A stretch of 64,000 bases of DNA from Streptomyces cinnamoneus (GTDB taxonomy: Bacteria > Actinomycetota > Actinomycetes > Streptomycetales > Streptomycetaceae), in NCBI RefSeq assembly GCF_014650495.1, contig NZ_BMVB01000007.1, positions 62,001 to 126,000 of the forward strand. Reading direction: 5' to 3'. The notes beneath the pieces are model-generated. The model ran no database searches. It was not told the DNA's origin and saw only the letters and a program-made list of their open reading frames with translations. The stretch's first letter is position 1, and each line of letters opens with the position of its first letter. The position numbers were made by a program, and so were the translations under genes. Below, piece after piece: positions 1 through 9,129 of the stretch.

Positions 1-988
<988 letters not shown>

Positions 989-1022
989 TCCACGGGCCCG
1001 CAAGGGCCCTGCGATCGGCTGT

Positions 1023-1049
1023 CCGGGGGCGGGGCACTCCCGCCCCCGG
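1023..1049 (+). terminator. Perfect hairpin between atpD and atpC
   Basis: Arms CCGGGGGCGGG (1023-1033) and CCCGCCCCCGG (1039-1049) pair perfectly over 11 bp around the 5-nt loop GCACT. There is no T-tract. It lies inside an operon, so it is more likely a partial terminator, a processing or mRNA-stability element, or a device for lowering epsilon-subunit expression than a full stop. The structure is seen; the role is inferred. Confidence 0.5.
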
Positions 1050-1117
1050 ACCGCACGTCCCCTATTCTTTGACCCAACGCCCGCCGCGCCCGGCGGGTGG
1101 AGACCCGAGGAGCCACG

Positions 1118-1495
1118 TTGGCTGCTGAGCTGCACGTCGAGCTGGTCGCGGCGGACCGAAGCGTCTGGTCCGGCGAGGCCACCCTGGTCATCGCGCGTAC
1201 CACATCGGGTGACATCGGCGTCATGCCCGGGCACCAGCCGCTTCTCGGTGTGCTGCAGTCCGGCCCGGTGACCATCAAGACCACCGACGGAACCACCGTC
1301 GTCGCGGCGGTGCACGGCGGGTTCATCTCGTTCGCCGACGACAAGCTCTCGCTGCTCGCCGAGATCGCGGAGCTTGCCGACGAGATCGACGTCGAGCGTG
1401 CCGAGCGGGCGCTGGAGCGTGCGAAGGCGGAGGCCGACGCCGCCGCCGAGCGCCGCGCGGACGTCCGGCTGATGGCGGTCACGGGCGTTCGCTAG
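1118..1495 (+). CDS. atpC: ATP synthase F1 subunit epsilon
   Basis: The epsilon subunit is part of the central stalk and inhibits wasteful ATP hydrolysis. The TTG at 1118 is chosen as the start: it gives the usual N-terminus AAELHVELVAADRSVWSGEA, has a GAGGAG ribosome site just upstream, and yields a 125-residue protein of family length. An in-frame ATG at 1097 would add seven non-conserved residues and overlap the ribosome site. The N-terminal beta-sandwich contains the conserved GDIGVMPGHQPLL stretch at about 35-47. The last 40 residues form the charged two-helix C-terminal domain. It is the last gene of the atp operon and is followed by a long terminator hairpin. Confidence 0.95.
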   Translation: MAAELHVELVAADRSVWSGEATLVIARTTSGDIGVMPGHQPLLGVLQSGPVTIKTTDGTTVVAAVHGGFISFADDKLSLLAEIAELADEIDVERAERALERAKAEADAAAERRADVRLMAVTGVR

Positions 1496-1517
1496 CCCGA
1501 CCCGCTTCGAGTACGTC

Positions 1518-1568
1518 CCTCAGCCGCGGACCGGCCTGGAACAATTCCAGGGCGGTCCGCGGCTGAGG
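1518..1568 (+). terminator. Terminator of the atp operon
   Basis: Arms CCTCAGCCGCGGACC (1518-1532) and GGTCCGCGGCTGAGG (1554-1568) are perfectly complementary. An inner stem CCTGGAA/TTCCAGG (1535-1541/1545-1551) extends the helix to about 24 bp with one mismatch. It starts 22 bp after the atpC stop codon. As is usual in Streptomyces, there is no strong T-run. Confidence 0.85.
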
Positions 1569-1626
1569 CAATAACGCAGGTGTCGCAGGTGCGGTTGCTC
1601 TAGATGATGCGAGGAGGTCGGTGGAG

Positions 1627-2076
1627 ATGGTCCTCGCTCTGCTCGTGAGCGGCATCGCCGTGCTGCTGGTGCTGGTGGGGCTCTTCGTCTTCGGGCTGCG
1701 CAGACGGCTGATCCAGCGGTCCGGCGGCACGTTCGACTGCAGCCTGCGCTGGAACGTTCCCGAGGACGACCCCGAGCCGGCCGGCAAGGGCTGGGTGTAC
1801 GGCGTCGCCCGCTACAACGGTGACCGGATCGAGTGGTTCCGGGTGTTCTCGTACGCGTACCGGCCCCGCCGGACGCTGGACCGGGACTCCATCGAGGTGC
1901 TGCAGCGCCGGACGCCGCAGGGCGAGGAGGAGCTGGCGCTGCTGTCCGACGCCGTCATCCTGGCCTGCCTGCACCGTGGCACGCGCCTGGAACTGGCGAT
2001 GAGCGAGGACGCCCTGACCGGCTTCCTGGCCTGGCTGGAGGCGGCCCCGCCCGGGCAGAGGGTCAACGTCGCGTGA
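1627..2076 (+). CDS. DUF2550 membrane-anchored protein
   Basis: This is a small conserved actinobacterial protein of unknown function. A single N-terminal membrane helix (about residues 2-24, VLALLVSGIAVLLVLVGLFV) is followed by a basic turn (LRRRLIQR) and a cytoplasmic domain of about 120 residues containing RSGGTFDCSLRW and YNGDRIEWFRVFSYAYRPRR, typical of DUF2550. The ATG at 1627 is preferred because the AGGAGG site at 1612-1617 sits 9 nt upstream. A GTG at 1621 is possible but lies only 3 nt from that site. It follows atpC in many streptomycetes. Its 3' end overlaps the convergent gene at 2063 by 14 bp. Confidence 0.85.
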   Translation: MVLALLVSGIAVLLVLVGLFVFGLRRRLIQRSGGTFDCSLRWNVPEDDPEPAGKGWVYGVARYNGDRIEWFRVFSYAYRPRRTLDRDSIEVLQRRTPQGEEELALLSDAVILACLHRGTRLELAMSEDALTGFLAWLEAAPPGQRVNVA

Positions 2077-2653
2077 GCGGTTGCTCCGTGGTCTCCTGTT
2101 CGGTTTTCCGTGCGGCCTCGGGCTTGGGCTGCTTGGGCCAGATCGTGTAGCTCAGCGCGATGACGACGTTGATGCCGATCACCCACAGCATCTTCGACTG
2201 CCACATCCGCAGCGAGCTGACGTCGCCCGACCCGCCGATGTACATGATCGCGGCCTGCAGCAGCCCCATGGCGACCGCGGCGGCCAGCACCCACTTCCCC
2301 GCCGTCTTCCACTCGTGCACCGTGCGGGCCGTGCCGTACTTCGGCGGCTTCACCGGCGGCGGGCCCCCGGCGAAGCGGTGGGCGAAGCGCTGGTCGGCCC
2401 ACTTGATGGTGGAGTGGCCGAGTCCGACCGAGAAGCCGAGGTAGACCGCGGCCAGGCCGTGCTTCCAGTCGGCCGTGGCGCCGTTGCGCAGGTCCACCGC
2501 GGTGGCGATCAGCAGCACCAGCTCCAGCACGGGCTCCATCAGCAGCACGGCGATCCCCGCCCGGGGCATCCGCGCCAGGTAGCGCAGGCTCAGTCCACCG
2601 GCCAGCAGCACCCAGAATCCCACTTCACAGACGACGATCAACGTGACGATCAC
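2063..2653 (-). CDS. Conserved polytopic membrane protein, function unknown
   Basis: The 196-residue protein has about five hydrophobic segments: residues 3-24, 31-55, 70-85, 125-145 and 160-178. A soluble loop rich in Pro, Gly and Lys (PPPVKPPKYGTARTVHEWKTAGK) precedes the last two. The GTG start at 2653 has a GGGAG ribosome site about 8 nt upstream. An open frame reaching to 2860 adds a basic, low-complexity leader that looks non-coding. I do not recognise a catalytic motif; an integral membrane protein is the most that can be said. It is divergent from chiS and overlaps the 3' end of the DUF2550 gene. Confidence 0.75.
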   Translation of the reverse strand: MIVTLIVVCEVGFWVLLAGGLSLRYLARMPRAGIAVLLMEPVLELVLLIATAVDLRNGATADWKHGLAAVYLGFSVGLGHSTIKWADQRFAHRFAGGPPPVKPPKYGTARTVHEWKTAGKWVLAAAVAMGLLQAAIMYIGGSGDVSSLRMWQSKMLWVIGINVVIALSYTIWPKQPKPEAARKTEQETTEQPLTRR

Positions 2654-2813
2654 GGGTCTCTCCCTTCCCTCACCACCAGCGTCACGGCCGTGACCGGCCA
2701 TTTCGTCGTCGGGCGCGACGATTGGGGACTGCATCCTTCGATGTACCGGGCGCACGGGCCGACGGGCCGCCCGGTGGACGGCCGCGCCCCGTGCGCCGTG
2801 CTGTGATGAACCC

Positions 2814-4007
2814 ATGCCGGTCCGCTTCCTCAGCCCTCCCCAGCGCGTCGACGCCCTCATCGCCCTCTCCGGGCTGCTCGGCGGTCTGCTGCTGTGGTTC
2901 CTGGGGCTGTACTACGGCAAGCCGGTCGCGGGGCTCCCGACGTCGCTCGCCCTCGTCGCCCTGGTGGTGATGTCCGGCACCGAACTGCTGCGCCGCCGCG
3001 CCCCGCTGACGGCTCTGGCGATCGGCACGGCGGCGGTGACGCTGGACCTGTGCACGGGAACGCTCCTGGCCACCGTGGTGATGTACACGGACCTGGTCTA
3101 CGCGGCCGTCCTGTACGGCCCGCCGTCCGCGGTCCGCCGCATCCCCCGGGCCTGCGAGATCGGCACGGTGGTGGCGACGCTGCTGGCGCTGGCCCTGATA
3201 CGGGAGCCGGCGGCGCTGCTGCTGGGCGTCACCTTCGCGCTGATCACGGTGGCGCCCGCCTGGACCGGGGTGGGCATCCGGGTGCACCGGGACCGTGCCG
3301 ACGCCGCACAGCTGGCCGCCGAACGGACGGCGCTGCTCGCCGAGCTGGACCGGCGCGAGGCCGTCGGCGCCGAGCGCGCCCGCATGGCCCGCGAGCTGCA
3401 CGACATGGTGGCCGGTCACCTGTCCGCCATCGCCATACACTCCTCGGCCGCGCTGTCGATCGACGAGCCGGGGGCGTCCCGGGAGGCGCTCGGGGTGATC
3501 CGGGAGAACAGCGTCCAGGGCCTGGCCGAGATGCGCCGGCTGATCGGGCTGCTGCGCGAGCAGACGGGGGAGGCGGACGAGCCCGCCCCCACCCCGACGC
3601 TGGCCGGCCTCGACGCGCTGCTCGACCGGGCCCGTACGACCGTGCACGACGACCGCTTCTCCTTCGTGCTGCGCGACGGGCGGGGGGCCGGTGCGCTGCC
3701 GGCTCCGGTGGAACTGGCGGCGTACCGCATCGTGCAGGAGTCGCTGACCAACGCGGTCAAGCACGCGGCGCCGGGCGAGGTGGGCGTGGAGCTGGGCCGG
3801 GACGACGGGGCACTGGTGGTGCGGGTGCGGAGCGTGCTGGGCGACCGGCCCGGACCGCGCGCCCCCGGCGCCGGGGCGGGGCTCGCGGGCATGCGCGAGC
3901 GCGTGGCCCTGCTGGGCGGCCGGCTGTCGGCCGGACCCGTGGCGGGGGACGGGAAGACCTGGGAGGTACGGGCGTCGTTGCCCGTGGACGAGGAGGAGTG
4001 GCGATGA
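2814..4007 (+). CDS. chiS: Two-component sensor histidine kinase, ChiS-like
   Basis: The kinase has 397 residues. Residues about 15-155 contain five or more membrane helices and no large extracellular loop. A coiled linker follows, then a HisKA_3 dimerisation domain with phosphoacceptor His196 in MARELHDMVAGHLSAI, and a C-terminal ATPase domain (YRIVQESLTNAVKHA near 305-320; AGLAGMRERVALLGG near 357-371). The ATG at 2814 has no clear ribosome site and lies close to the divergent gene, so a leaderless transcript is possible. It is translationally coupled to the response regulator by an ATGA overlap at 4004-4007. Its position directly upstream of a family-18 chitinase matches the chiS-chiR pair known for Streptomyces chitinase loci. 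The chitin-sensing role is inferred from that context. Confidence 0.82.
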   Translation: MPVRFLSPPQRVDALIALSGLLGGLLLWFLGLYYGKPVAGLPTSLALVALVVMSGTELLRRRAPLTALAIGTAAVTLDLCTGTLLATVVMYTDLVYAAVLYGPPSAVRRIPRACEIGTVVATLLALALIREPAALLLGVTFALITVAPAWTGVGIRVHRDRADAAQLAAERTALLAELDRREAVGAERARMARELHDMVAGHLSAIAIHSSAALSIDEPGASREALGVIRENSVQGLAEMRRLIGLLREQTGEADEPAPTPTLAGLDALLDRARTTVHDDRFSFVLRDGRGAGALPAPVELAAYRIVQESLTNAVKHAAPGEVGVELGRDDGALVVRVRSVLGDRPGPRAPGAGAGLAGMRERVALLGGRLSAGPVAGDGKTWEVRASLPVDEEEWR

Positions 4008-4663
4008 TCCGGGTAGTGGTGGCCGAGGACCAGGCCGCGGTGCGGTCCGGGCTCGTGCTCATCCTGCGGTCGGCGGCCGGCATCGAGGTCGTCGGCGAGG
4101 CCGGCGACGGCGAGGAGGCCGTGCGGCTGGCCCGCGAGCTGCGGCCGGACCTGGTGCTGATGGACGTCCAGATGCCGCGCCTGGACGGGGTGTCCGCCAC
4201 CGCGCGCATCACCGCCGAGCACCTCGCCGACGTGCTGGTCCTGACCACCTTCGACCTGGACGAGTACGTCTTCGGCGCGCTCAGGGCGGGCGCCGCCGGT
4301 TTCCTGCTGAAGGACAGCGAGGCGGCGGACCTGGTCACGGCCGTCCGCACGGTGGCGCGGGGGGAGGGGCTGATCTCCCCGGCGGTGACGCGCCGCCTCA
4401 TCGCGGAGTTCGCGCGCCCGACGCCCGTGCGGTCCCCGAACGCCCCGGATCCGGCCGTGCTCGACGTGCTCACCCGGCGGGAGAGGGAGGTGCTGGCCTG
4501 TGTGGGGGAGGGGCTGTCGAACGCGGAGGTCGCCGTGCGGCTGGGCATGGCGGAGGCGACGGTGAAGACGCACGTGAGCCGGCTGCTGGGGAAGCTGGAG
4601 CTGCGCAGCAGGGTCCAGGCGGCGGTACTGGCCCAGGAGTTGGGTCTGGTCCAGACCTCTTGA
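4004..4663 (+). CDS. chiR: NarL-family response regulator, ChiR-like
   Basis: This 219-residue regulator has a receiver domain (residues 1-120) with acidic pocket Glu8/Asp9, phosphoacceptor Asp54 in LVLMDVQMPRLDG, and Lys in FLLKDSE. A LuxR-type DNA-binding domain follows (about 148-210, LTRREREVLACVGEGLSNAE). The ATG overlaps the chiS stop codon as ATGA, giving coupled synthesis of both partners. The chitinase promoter begins inside the last codons of this gene, so chiS-chiR and chiC are tightly linked. Known ChiR proteins activate chitinase genes; that this one does so is inferred from adjacency and from the promoter repeats. Confidence 0.85.
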   Translation: MIRVVVAEDQAAVRSGLVLILRSAAGIEVVGEAGDGEEAVRLARELRPDLVLMDVQMPRLDGVSATARITAEHLADVLVLTTFDLDEYVFGALRAGAAGFLLKDSEAADLVTAVRTVARGEGLISPAVTRRLIAEFARPTPVRSPNAPDPAVLDVLTRREREVLACVGEGLSNAEVAVRLGMAEATVKTHVSRLLGKLELRSRVQAAVLAQELGLVQTS

Positions 4664-4688
4664 CCCTTGGTACGGACCTTTCTACGCT
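4647..4688 (+). promoter_or_regulatory. chiC promoter with paired 12-bp chitinase direct repeats
   Basis: The -35 box TTGACC (4660-4665) and -10 box TACGCT (4683-4688) are separated by 17 bp. Two 12-bp direct repeats flank the -35: TGGTCCAGACCT (4647-4658) and TGGTACGGACCT (4668-4679), with starts exactly 21 bp apart (two helical turns). This is the arrangement described for Streptomyces chitinase promoters. The first copy is also palindromic and close to the DasR dre consensus (TGGTCTAGACCA). The -35 box overlaps the chiR stop codon. Boxes and repeats are seen; the assignment to ChiR and/or DasR is from family knowledge. Confidence 0.85.
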
Positions 4689-4741
4689 CCCCTCACAACG
4701 CGCACCCCCCACCCTGTCCGGACTCACTCGGGGAGATCCCC

Positions 4742-6781
4742 ATGAGCACAGGAACCTCGGGACGACGCAGACACCTCATACGCCCGCGCAGCAGAGCCGT
4801 GACGGCCGCCCTCGCCGCCCTGCTGCTCCCCCTCGCCGCCCTGGTGGGCCTGGCCACCCCGGCCCACGCCGCGCCCTCGGCGACGGCGACATTCGTCAAG
4901 ACCTCCGAATGGGGGACCGGATTCCAGGGCCAGTGGACGGTGAAGAACACCGGGACCTCGCCGCTGGCCGGGTGGACCGTGGAGTGGGACCTCCCCTCCG
5001 GCACGGCCATCGGCTCGTACTGGGACGCGCTGGTCACCACCTCCGGTGCGCACCACACGGCGAAGAACCGCGAGTACAACGGCACCGTCGCCCCCGGTGC
5101 GAGCGTCACCTTCGGCTTCGTCGCCACCGGCGACGGCGCCCCCACCGGCTGCAGGCTCGACGGCGGCCCCTGTGACGGCTCGTCGGCCGACGCCCCGCCG
5201 AGCGCACCGGGCACGCCGGTCGCGACGGGCGTGAGCGCGGACTCCGTCTCCCTGAAGTGGGCCGCGGCCACCGACGACAAGGGCGTCAAGGACTACGACG
5301 TCTACCGGGGGACGACGAAGGTCGCGACGGTGACGAAGCTCGCCCACACCGACACCGGCCTGAGCGCCGGGACCGACTACACGTACACGGTCGTCGCCCG
5401 CGACACCGCCGGCCAGACGGGGCCCGCCAGCGCCGGGCTGACCGTCCGTACCACCGGCGGGGGCGGCCAGCCGTCCGGCTACGCCAGGGTCGGCTACTTC
5501 GTGCAGTGGGGCATCTACGGCCGGGGCTACACCGTGAAGTCCCTGGACACCACGGGGGCCGCCGCCCGGCTCACCCACCTCAACTACTCCTTCTCCAACA
5601 TCGACCCGGTCAACCTGACCTGCCTCAACGGCGTCACCAAGGCGACCACGCCCAACCCCCAGGACCCCGGCCAGGGCGACGGGGCCGGCGACTCCTGGGC
5701 CGACTACGAGAAGGGCTTCGGCGCCGGCGAGTCCGTCGACGGCGTGGGCGACACCTGGGACCAGCCCCTGGCCGGCAACTTCAACCAACTGAAGAAGCTC
5801 AAGGCCAAGTACCCCAAGCTGAAGATCAACATTTCGGTCGGCGGCTGGACGTACAGCAAGTACTTCTCGGACGTGGCCAGGACGGACGCCTCGCGGCAGA
5901 AGTTCGTGAAGTCCTGCATCGACATGTACATCAAGGGCAACCTGCCCACCACGAACGGGCGCGGCGGCACCGGCGTCGCGGCCGGCATCTTCGACGGCTT
6001 CGACATCGACTGGGAGTGGCCCGGCTCCGAGGGGCACGCCGGCAACCACGTCTCGAAGGACGACAAGGCCAACAACACGCTCCTGTTCGCGGAGTTCCGC
6101 CGGCAGCTGGACGCGCTGAGCGGCACGACCGGGAAGAAGTACCTGCTCACGGCCTTCACCCCGGCCGACCCGGCGAAGATCGAGGCGGGCTGGGACATCA
6201 CCACCAAGGACGGCACGCCCAGCGTCCTGGACTCCATGGACTTCGCGAACGTCCAGGGCTACGACTTCCACGGTTCGGGCAGCGACAACAGCTGGGAGCC
6301 GAACCGCACGGGCCACCAGGGCAACCTCTATCCCGACCCCAAGGACCCGTACACGACGAAGTTCAGCGTGGAGAAGACCGTCCAGACCTACCTGGACGCC
6401 GGCGCCGACCCCCGCAAGGTCGTCCTCGGCCTGGCCTTCTACGGCCGCGGCTGGCAGCAGGTCGCGGACGGCGGCGAGCACGGCGTCTGGCAGAGCGCGG
6501 GCGGCGCGGCACCGGGACAGTTCCCGGAGGAGTCGGGGACGCGTGGCTACGACAACCTGCGCGCGTCCGTCGCCAACCTGACCGTGTATCACGACGAGCA
6601 GACCGTCGCGACGTACGGCTACACGGGCGGGGGCGGCCAGTGGTGGACGTTCGACGACGCCTGGTCCATCGGCAAGAAGACCGCCTGGCTGCGCACGAAG
6701 GGGCTCGGCGGCGTGATGATCTGGGAGATGTCCGGTGACAGCGGCACGCTGATGAAGGCCGTGGACGACGGCTTGCGGTGA
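4742..6781 (+). CDS. chiC: Secreted family-18 chitinase with CBM2 and fibronectin III domains
   Basis: The enzyme hydrolyses beta-1,4 bonds of chitin outside the cell. The 679-residue precursor has a long signal peptide with a twin-Arg-rich n-region and a cut expected after AHA (about 43). A CBM2-type carbohydrate-binding module follows at about 46-142 (FQGQWTVKNTGTSPLAGWTVEW), then a fibronectin III linker (about 155-240, PGTPVATGVSADSVSLKW) and a GH18 catalytic barrel (about 250-679). The GH18 signature DGFDIDWE is at residues 418-425, with Glu425 as the proton donor; NISVGGWTYSKYF and MDFANVQGYDFHG are also present. The ATG at 4742 has a GGGGAG site 6 nt upstream. The domain order equals ChiC of S. 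coelicolor and S. lividans. Chitin and chitin oligomers should induce it through the upstream two-component system. Confidence 0.93.
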   Translation: MSTGTSGRRRHLIRPRSRAVTAALAALLLPLAALVGLATPAHAAPSATATFVKTSEWGTGFQGQWTVKNTGTSPLAGWTVEWDLPSGTAIGSYWDALVTTSGAHHTAKNREYNGTVAPGASVTFGFVATGDGAPTGCRLDGGPCDGSSADAPPSAPGTPVATGVSADSVSLKWAAATDDKGVKDYDVYRGTTKVATVTKLAHTDTGLSAGTDYTYTVVARDTAGQTGPASAGLTVRTTGGGGQPSGYARVGYFVQWGIYGRGYTVKSLDTTGAAARLTHLNYSFSNIDPVNLTCLNGVTKATTPNPQDPGQGDGAGDSWADYEKGFGAGESVDGVGDTWDQPLAGNFNQLKKLKAKYPKLKINISVGGWTYSKYFSDVARTDASRQKFVKSCIDMYIKGNLPTTNGRGGTGVAAGIFDGFDIDWEWPGSEGHAGNHVSKDDKANNTLLFAEFRRQLDALSGTTGKKYLLTAFTPADPAKIEAGWDITTKDGTPSVLDSMDFANVQGYDFHGSGSDNSWEPNRTGHQGNLYPDPKDPYTTKFSVEKTVQTYLDAGADPRKVVLGLAFYGRGWQQVADGGEHGVWQSAGGAAPGQFPEESGTRGYDNLRASVANLTVYHDEQTVATYGYTGGGGQWWTFDDAWSIGKKTAWLRTKGLGGVMIWEMSGDSGTLMKAVDDGLR

Positions 6782-6847
6782 CGCCGGCGCTGCGAACCGG
6801 GGCTGCGCCCGGAACCCCCTTGTCCGCGCTGACGCGCGTCGTCCTCA

Positions 6848-6885
6848 GGCGCCGGACGGGCTGCCCATGCAGCCCGTCCGGCGCC
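6848..6885. terminator. Bidirectional terminator between chiC and the adenosyltransferase gene
   Basis: Perfect 16-bp arms GGCGCCGGACGGGCTG (6848-6863) and CAGCCCGTCCGGCGCC (6870-6885) enclose the 6-nt loop CCCATG. It lies between two convergent genes, so it can serve both. Confidence 0.85.
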
Positions 6886-6898
6886 AGAGGACCGTGCG

Positions 6899-7471
6899 CT
6901 AACGGTTCTCGCCCGGGACCCACAGGATGTCGCCGAGCTCCTTGTTGGCCGTCCGGGCCAGGATGAACAGCAGGTCCGACAGCCGGTTCAGGTACGTCGC
7001 CGTCAGGTGGTTCATGATGTCGCCGTGCACTTCGAGCGCCGCCCACGTCGAGCGCTCCGCCCGTCGCGTCACCGTGCACGCCTGGTGCAGCAGCGCCGCC
7101 CCCGGCGTACCGCCGGGCAGGATGAAGCTGCGGAGTTTCTCCAGGTCCGCGAGGAAGCGGTCGCAGTCCGCCTCCAGCTTGTCGATGTAGGACTGCTCGA
7201 CCCGCAGCGGCGGGTACTTCGGGTCCTCGACGACGGGTGTGGCCAGATCCGCCCCCACGTCGAAGAGGTCGTTCTGCACCCGGACGAGCACCTTGACGAC
7301 CTCGGCCGGCAGCTGCCCCAGGGCGATGGCCACCCCGATCGCGGCGTTCGCCTCGTTGGCGTCGGCGTACGCCGCGATGCGGGTGTCGGTCTTCACGGTG
7401 CGGCTCATGTCGCCGAGGGCGGTCGTGCCGTCGTCACCGGTGCGGGTGTAGATGCGCGTCAGATTGACCAT
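6899..7471 (-). CDS. PduO-type cob(I)alamin adenosyltransferase
   Basis: This enzyme transfers the adenosyl group of ATP to cob(I)alamin (or a cob(I)yrinate derivative), giving the coenzyme B12 used by acyl-CoA mutases. The 190-residue protein shows the family's N-terminal ATP loop TRTGDDGTTALGD (residues about 8-20). It also has the second signature around RRAERSTW, with the Arg and Glu that bind ATP. The ATG at 7471 is followed by the usual VNLTRIYTRTG. It is unrelated in fold to CobA/CobO-type enzymes. An upstream ABC exporter gene ends 13 bp before it on the same strand, so they may be co-transcribed. Isobutyryl-CoA mutase at 36.7 kb is an obvious consumer of its product. Confidence 0.92.
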   Translation of the reverse strand: MVNLTRIYTRTGDDGTTALGDMSRTVKTDTRIAAYADANEANAAIGVAIALGQLPAEVVKVLVRVQNDLFDVGADLATPVVEDPKYPPLRVEQSYIDKLEADCDRFLADLEKLRSFILPGGTPGAALLHQACTVTRRAERSTWAALEVHGDIMNHLTATYLNRLSDLLFILARTANKELGDILWVPGENR

Positions 7472-7484
7472 GGTCCGAGCGTAG

Positions 7485-8240
7485 TCACGCCCCGGCCCGG
7501 CGGAAGTACCGCGTGCCCGCCGCCACCGAGACGGCCATGAGCGCGATCGCCGTCACCGTGCCGTACAGCAGGGCGGGGGCGGTGTAGTCGCCGGTGAAGG
7601 CGGCGCGCACGGCGTCCACCAGATAGCGCAGCGGAACCACGTGCGAGAGCACGTCGAGCCAGGTGGGCGCCAGCGACATCGGCAGCAGCAGGCCGGACAG
7701 CAGCATCAGGGGCATGGTGACGGCGTTGACGACGGGGGCGAACGCCTGCGGCACGGCGGTGGTCATGGCCAGGGCGTAGGACAGGGACGCCAGCGACAGG
7801 GACAGCGCCCCGGTGAAGGCGAGGCCGATGAGGATGCCGGCCAGCGGTGCCCGCAGGCCCATCGCCAGGGCCACCGCGACCAGCAGCACGGCCTGGACGA
7901 CCAGCAGGGTGGCGTCCTTCAGGACCCGTCCCAGCAGCAGGGCCGGCCGGCTCACCGGCGTCACCCGCATCCGTTCGACCACCCCCTGCTGCTTCTCGAC
8001 GATGAGTCCGAGGCCGGCGAACGTGGAGCCGAAGAGGGCCAGTTGGAGCAGCAGGCCGGGCACCAGGACCTGCCAGGAGCTGCCGGAGCGGCCGAGCGGC
8101 ACGTCGGTCAGCAGGGGGCCGTAGAACACGAGGTAGAGCGCGGGCATGAGCGCGCCGAAGAGCATGGCGGCCTTGGAGCGCAGGGTCTGGCGCGCGTAGC
8201 GGCCGTAGACGACGGCGATGTCGGAAAGGAGAAGGCGCAT
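7485..8240 (-). CDS. ABC-2 type exporter permease (DrrB-like)
   Basis: This 251-residue integral membrane protein has six predicted helices and the ABC-2 signature region around VEKQQGVVERMRVTPVSR (about 80-97), typical of daunorubicin-resistance-type permeases. The ATG at 8240 has an AAGGAGAAGG ribosome site close upstream. It lies 11 bp downstream of its ATPase partner at 8252-9049. Together they would form a drug or lipid exporter. The substrate is unknown. The divergent TetR gene is the likely local regulator. Confidence 0.88.
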   Translation of the reverse strand: MRLLLSDIAVVYGRYARQTLRSKAAMLFGALMPALYLVFYGPLLTDVPLGRSGSSWQVLVPGLLLQLALFGSTFAGLGLIVEKQQGVVERMRVTPVSRPALLLGRVLKDATLLVVQAVLLVAVALAMGLRAPLAGILIGLAFTGALSLSLASLSYALAMTTAVPQAFAPVVNAVTMPLMLLSGLLLPMSLAPTWLDVLSHVVPLRYLVDAVRAAFTGDYTAPALLYGTVTAIALMAVSVAAGTRYFRRAGA

Positions 8241-8251
8241 GGGATCGGCTC

Positions 8252-9049
8252 CTAGACGGCGAGAGGGGCGGCGTCCCGGGCCGCGGCGCCGCGCCCGGTG
8301 ATCGCGAGGAAGGCGTCCTGCAGCGTGGCCGTGGGCGAGCCGGCGTGCCGGGTCTTGAGCTCGGCCGGGGTGCCCTCGGCGGCGACGGCGCCCTTGTCGA
8401 CGACGACCAGCCGGTCGGCGAGCGCGTCCGCCTCGTCCAGGTAGTGCGTGGTGAGGAAGACGGTCGTGCCCCACGCGGAGCGGATGCGGCGGACGAGGTC
8501 CCAGAGGTCGGCGCGGCTGCCGGGGTCCAGCCCGGTGGTCGGCTCGTCGAGGAAGAGGATCTCCGGCCGGTGGGTGAGGGCCATGGCGATGTCGAGCCGC
8601 CGCCGCTGTCCTCCGGACAGTGCGCCGCAGGGCCGCTCCAGCAGCCCGTCCAGGCCCAGTTCGGCCGCCAGTTCCTCCGCGCGGGCCTGCGCGTCCGGCG
8701 TGCGCAGCCGGTAGAAGCGGCCCTGGGTGACCAGCTCCTCCCGCACGGACACCGTCGGGTCCACGCCGCCGGACTGGGCGACGTAGCCGATCCGTCGGCG
8801 TACCCCCGCGGGGTCGCGGGCGAGGTCGTGACCGGCGATGGTCGCGGTGCCGCCGGTGGGCGCGAGCAGGGTGGTGAGCATGCGCAGCGTGGTGGTCTTG
8901 CCCGCTCCGTTGGGGCCGAGGAAGCCGAGGATCTCCCCCTGCCGGACGGCGAGGTCGATGCCGCGCACGGCGTCGACGGGCCCGCGCGGGGTCGTGAAGG
9001 TCCGGGCGAGTCCGCAGGTGCGGATGCTGAGGGTGTGCGGTGCGTCCAT
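8252..9049 (-). CDS. ABC exporter ATP-binding protein (DrrA-like)
   Basis: The ATPase has 265 residues from the ATG at 9049. It shows Walker A GPNGAGKTT, the Q-loop YVAQSGGVD, the signature LSGGQRRRLDIA, Walker B EILFLDEPTTGLD and switch His in TTHYLDEAD. The C-terminus is short, as in DrrA relatives. No ribosome site is evident upstream, so translation may be leaderless. The gene is divergent from the TetR gene at 9130, with 80 bp between the start codons. Regulation by that TetR through a shared operator is inferred. Confidence 0.92.
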   Translation of the reverse strand: MDAPHTLSIRTCGLARTFTTPRGPVDAVRGIDLAVRQGEILGFLGPNGAGKTTTLRMLTTLLAPTGGTATIAGHDLARDPAGVRRRIGYVAQSGGVDPTVSVREELVTQGRFYRLRTPDAQARAEELAAELGLDGLLERPCGALSGGQRRRLDIAMALTHRPEILFLDEPTTGLDPGSRADLWDLVRRIRSAWGTTVFLTTHYLDEADALADRLVVVDKGAVAAEGTPAELKTRHAGSPTATLQDAFLAITGRGAAARDAAPLAV

Positions 9050-9078
9050 GACCGCAAGAAAAGCAGAGTCTCTTAAAG

Positions 9079-9123
9079 TTTGCAATGACTCCAAGTTTTC
9101 AGGGAGTGCAGCAAAGCTACGAT
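9079..9123. promoter_or_regulatory. Imperfect inverted repeat and leaderless -10 box between exporter and TetR genes
   Basis: Half-sites TTTGC-N4-ACTCC (9079-9092) and GGAGT-N3-GCAAA (9103-9115) are inverted relative to each other, so the region is a candidate TetR operator. A -10 box TACGAT (9118-9123) ends 6 nt before the TetR ATG at 9130. This predicts transcription starting at or next to the start codon. The symmetry is imperfect (spacers of 4 and 3), so confidence is moderate. Confidence 0.45.
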
Positions 9124-9129
9124 GGGGCC

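Noticed and set aside
2654..2860. N-terminal extension of the membrane protein at 2063-2653
   Set aside because: Basic low-complexity sequence crossing the chiS promoter; a good ribosome site exists at GTG 2653.
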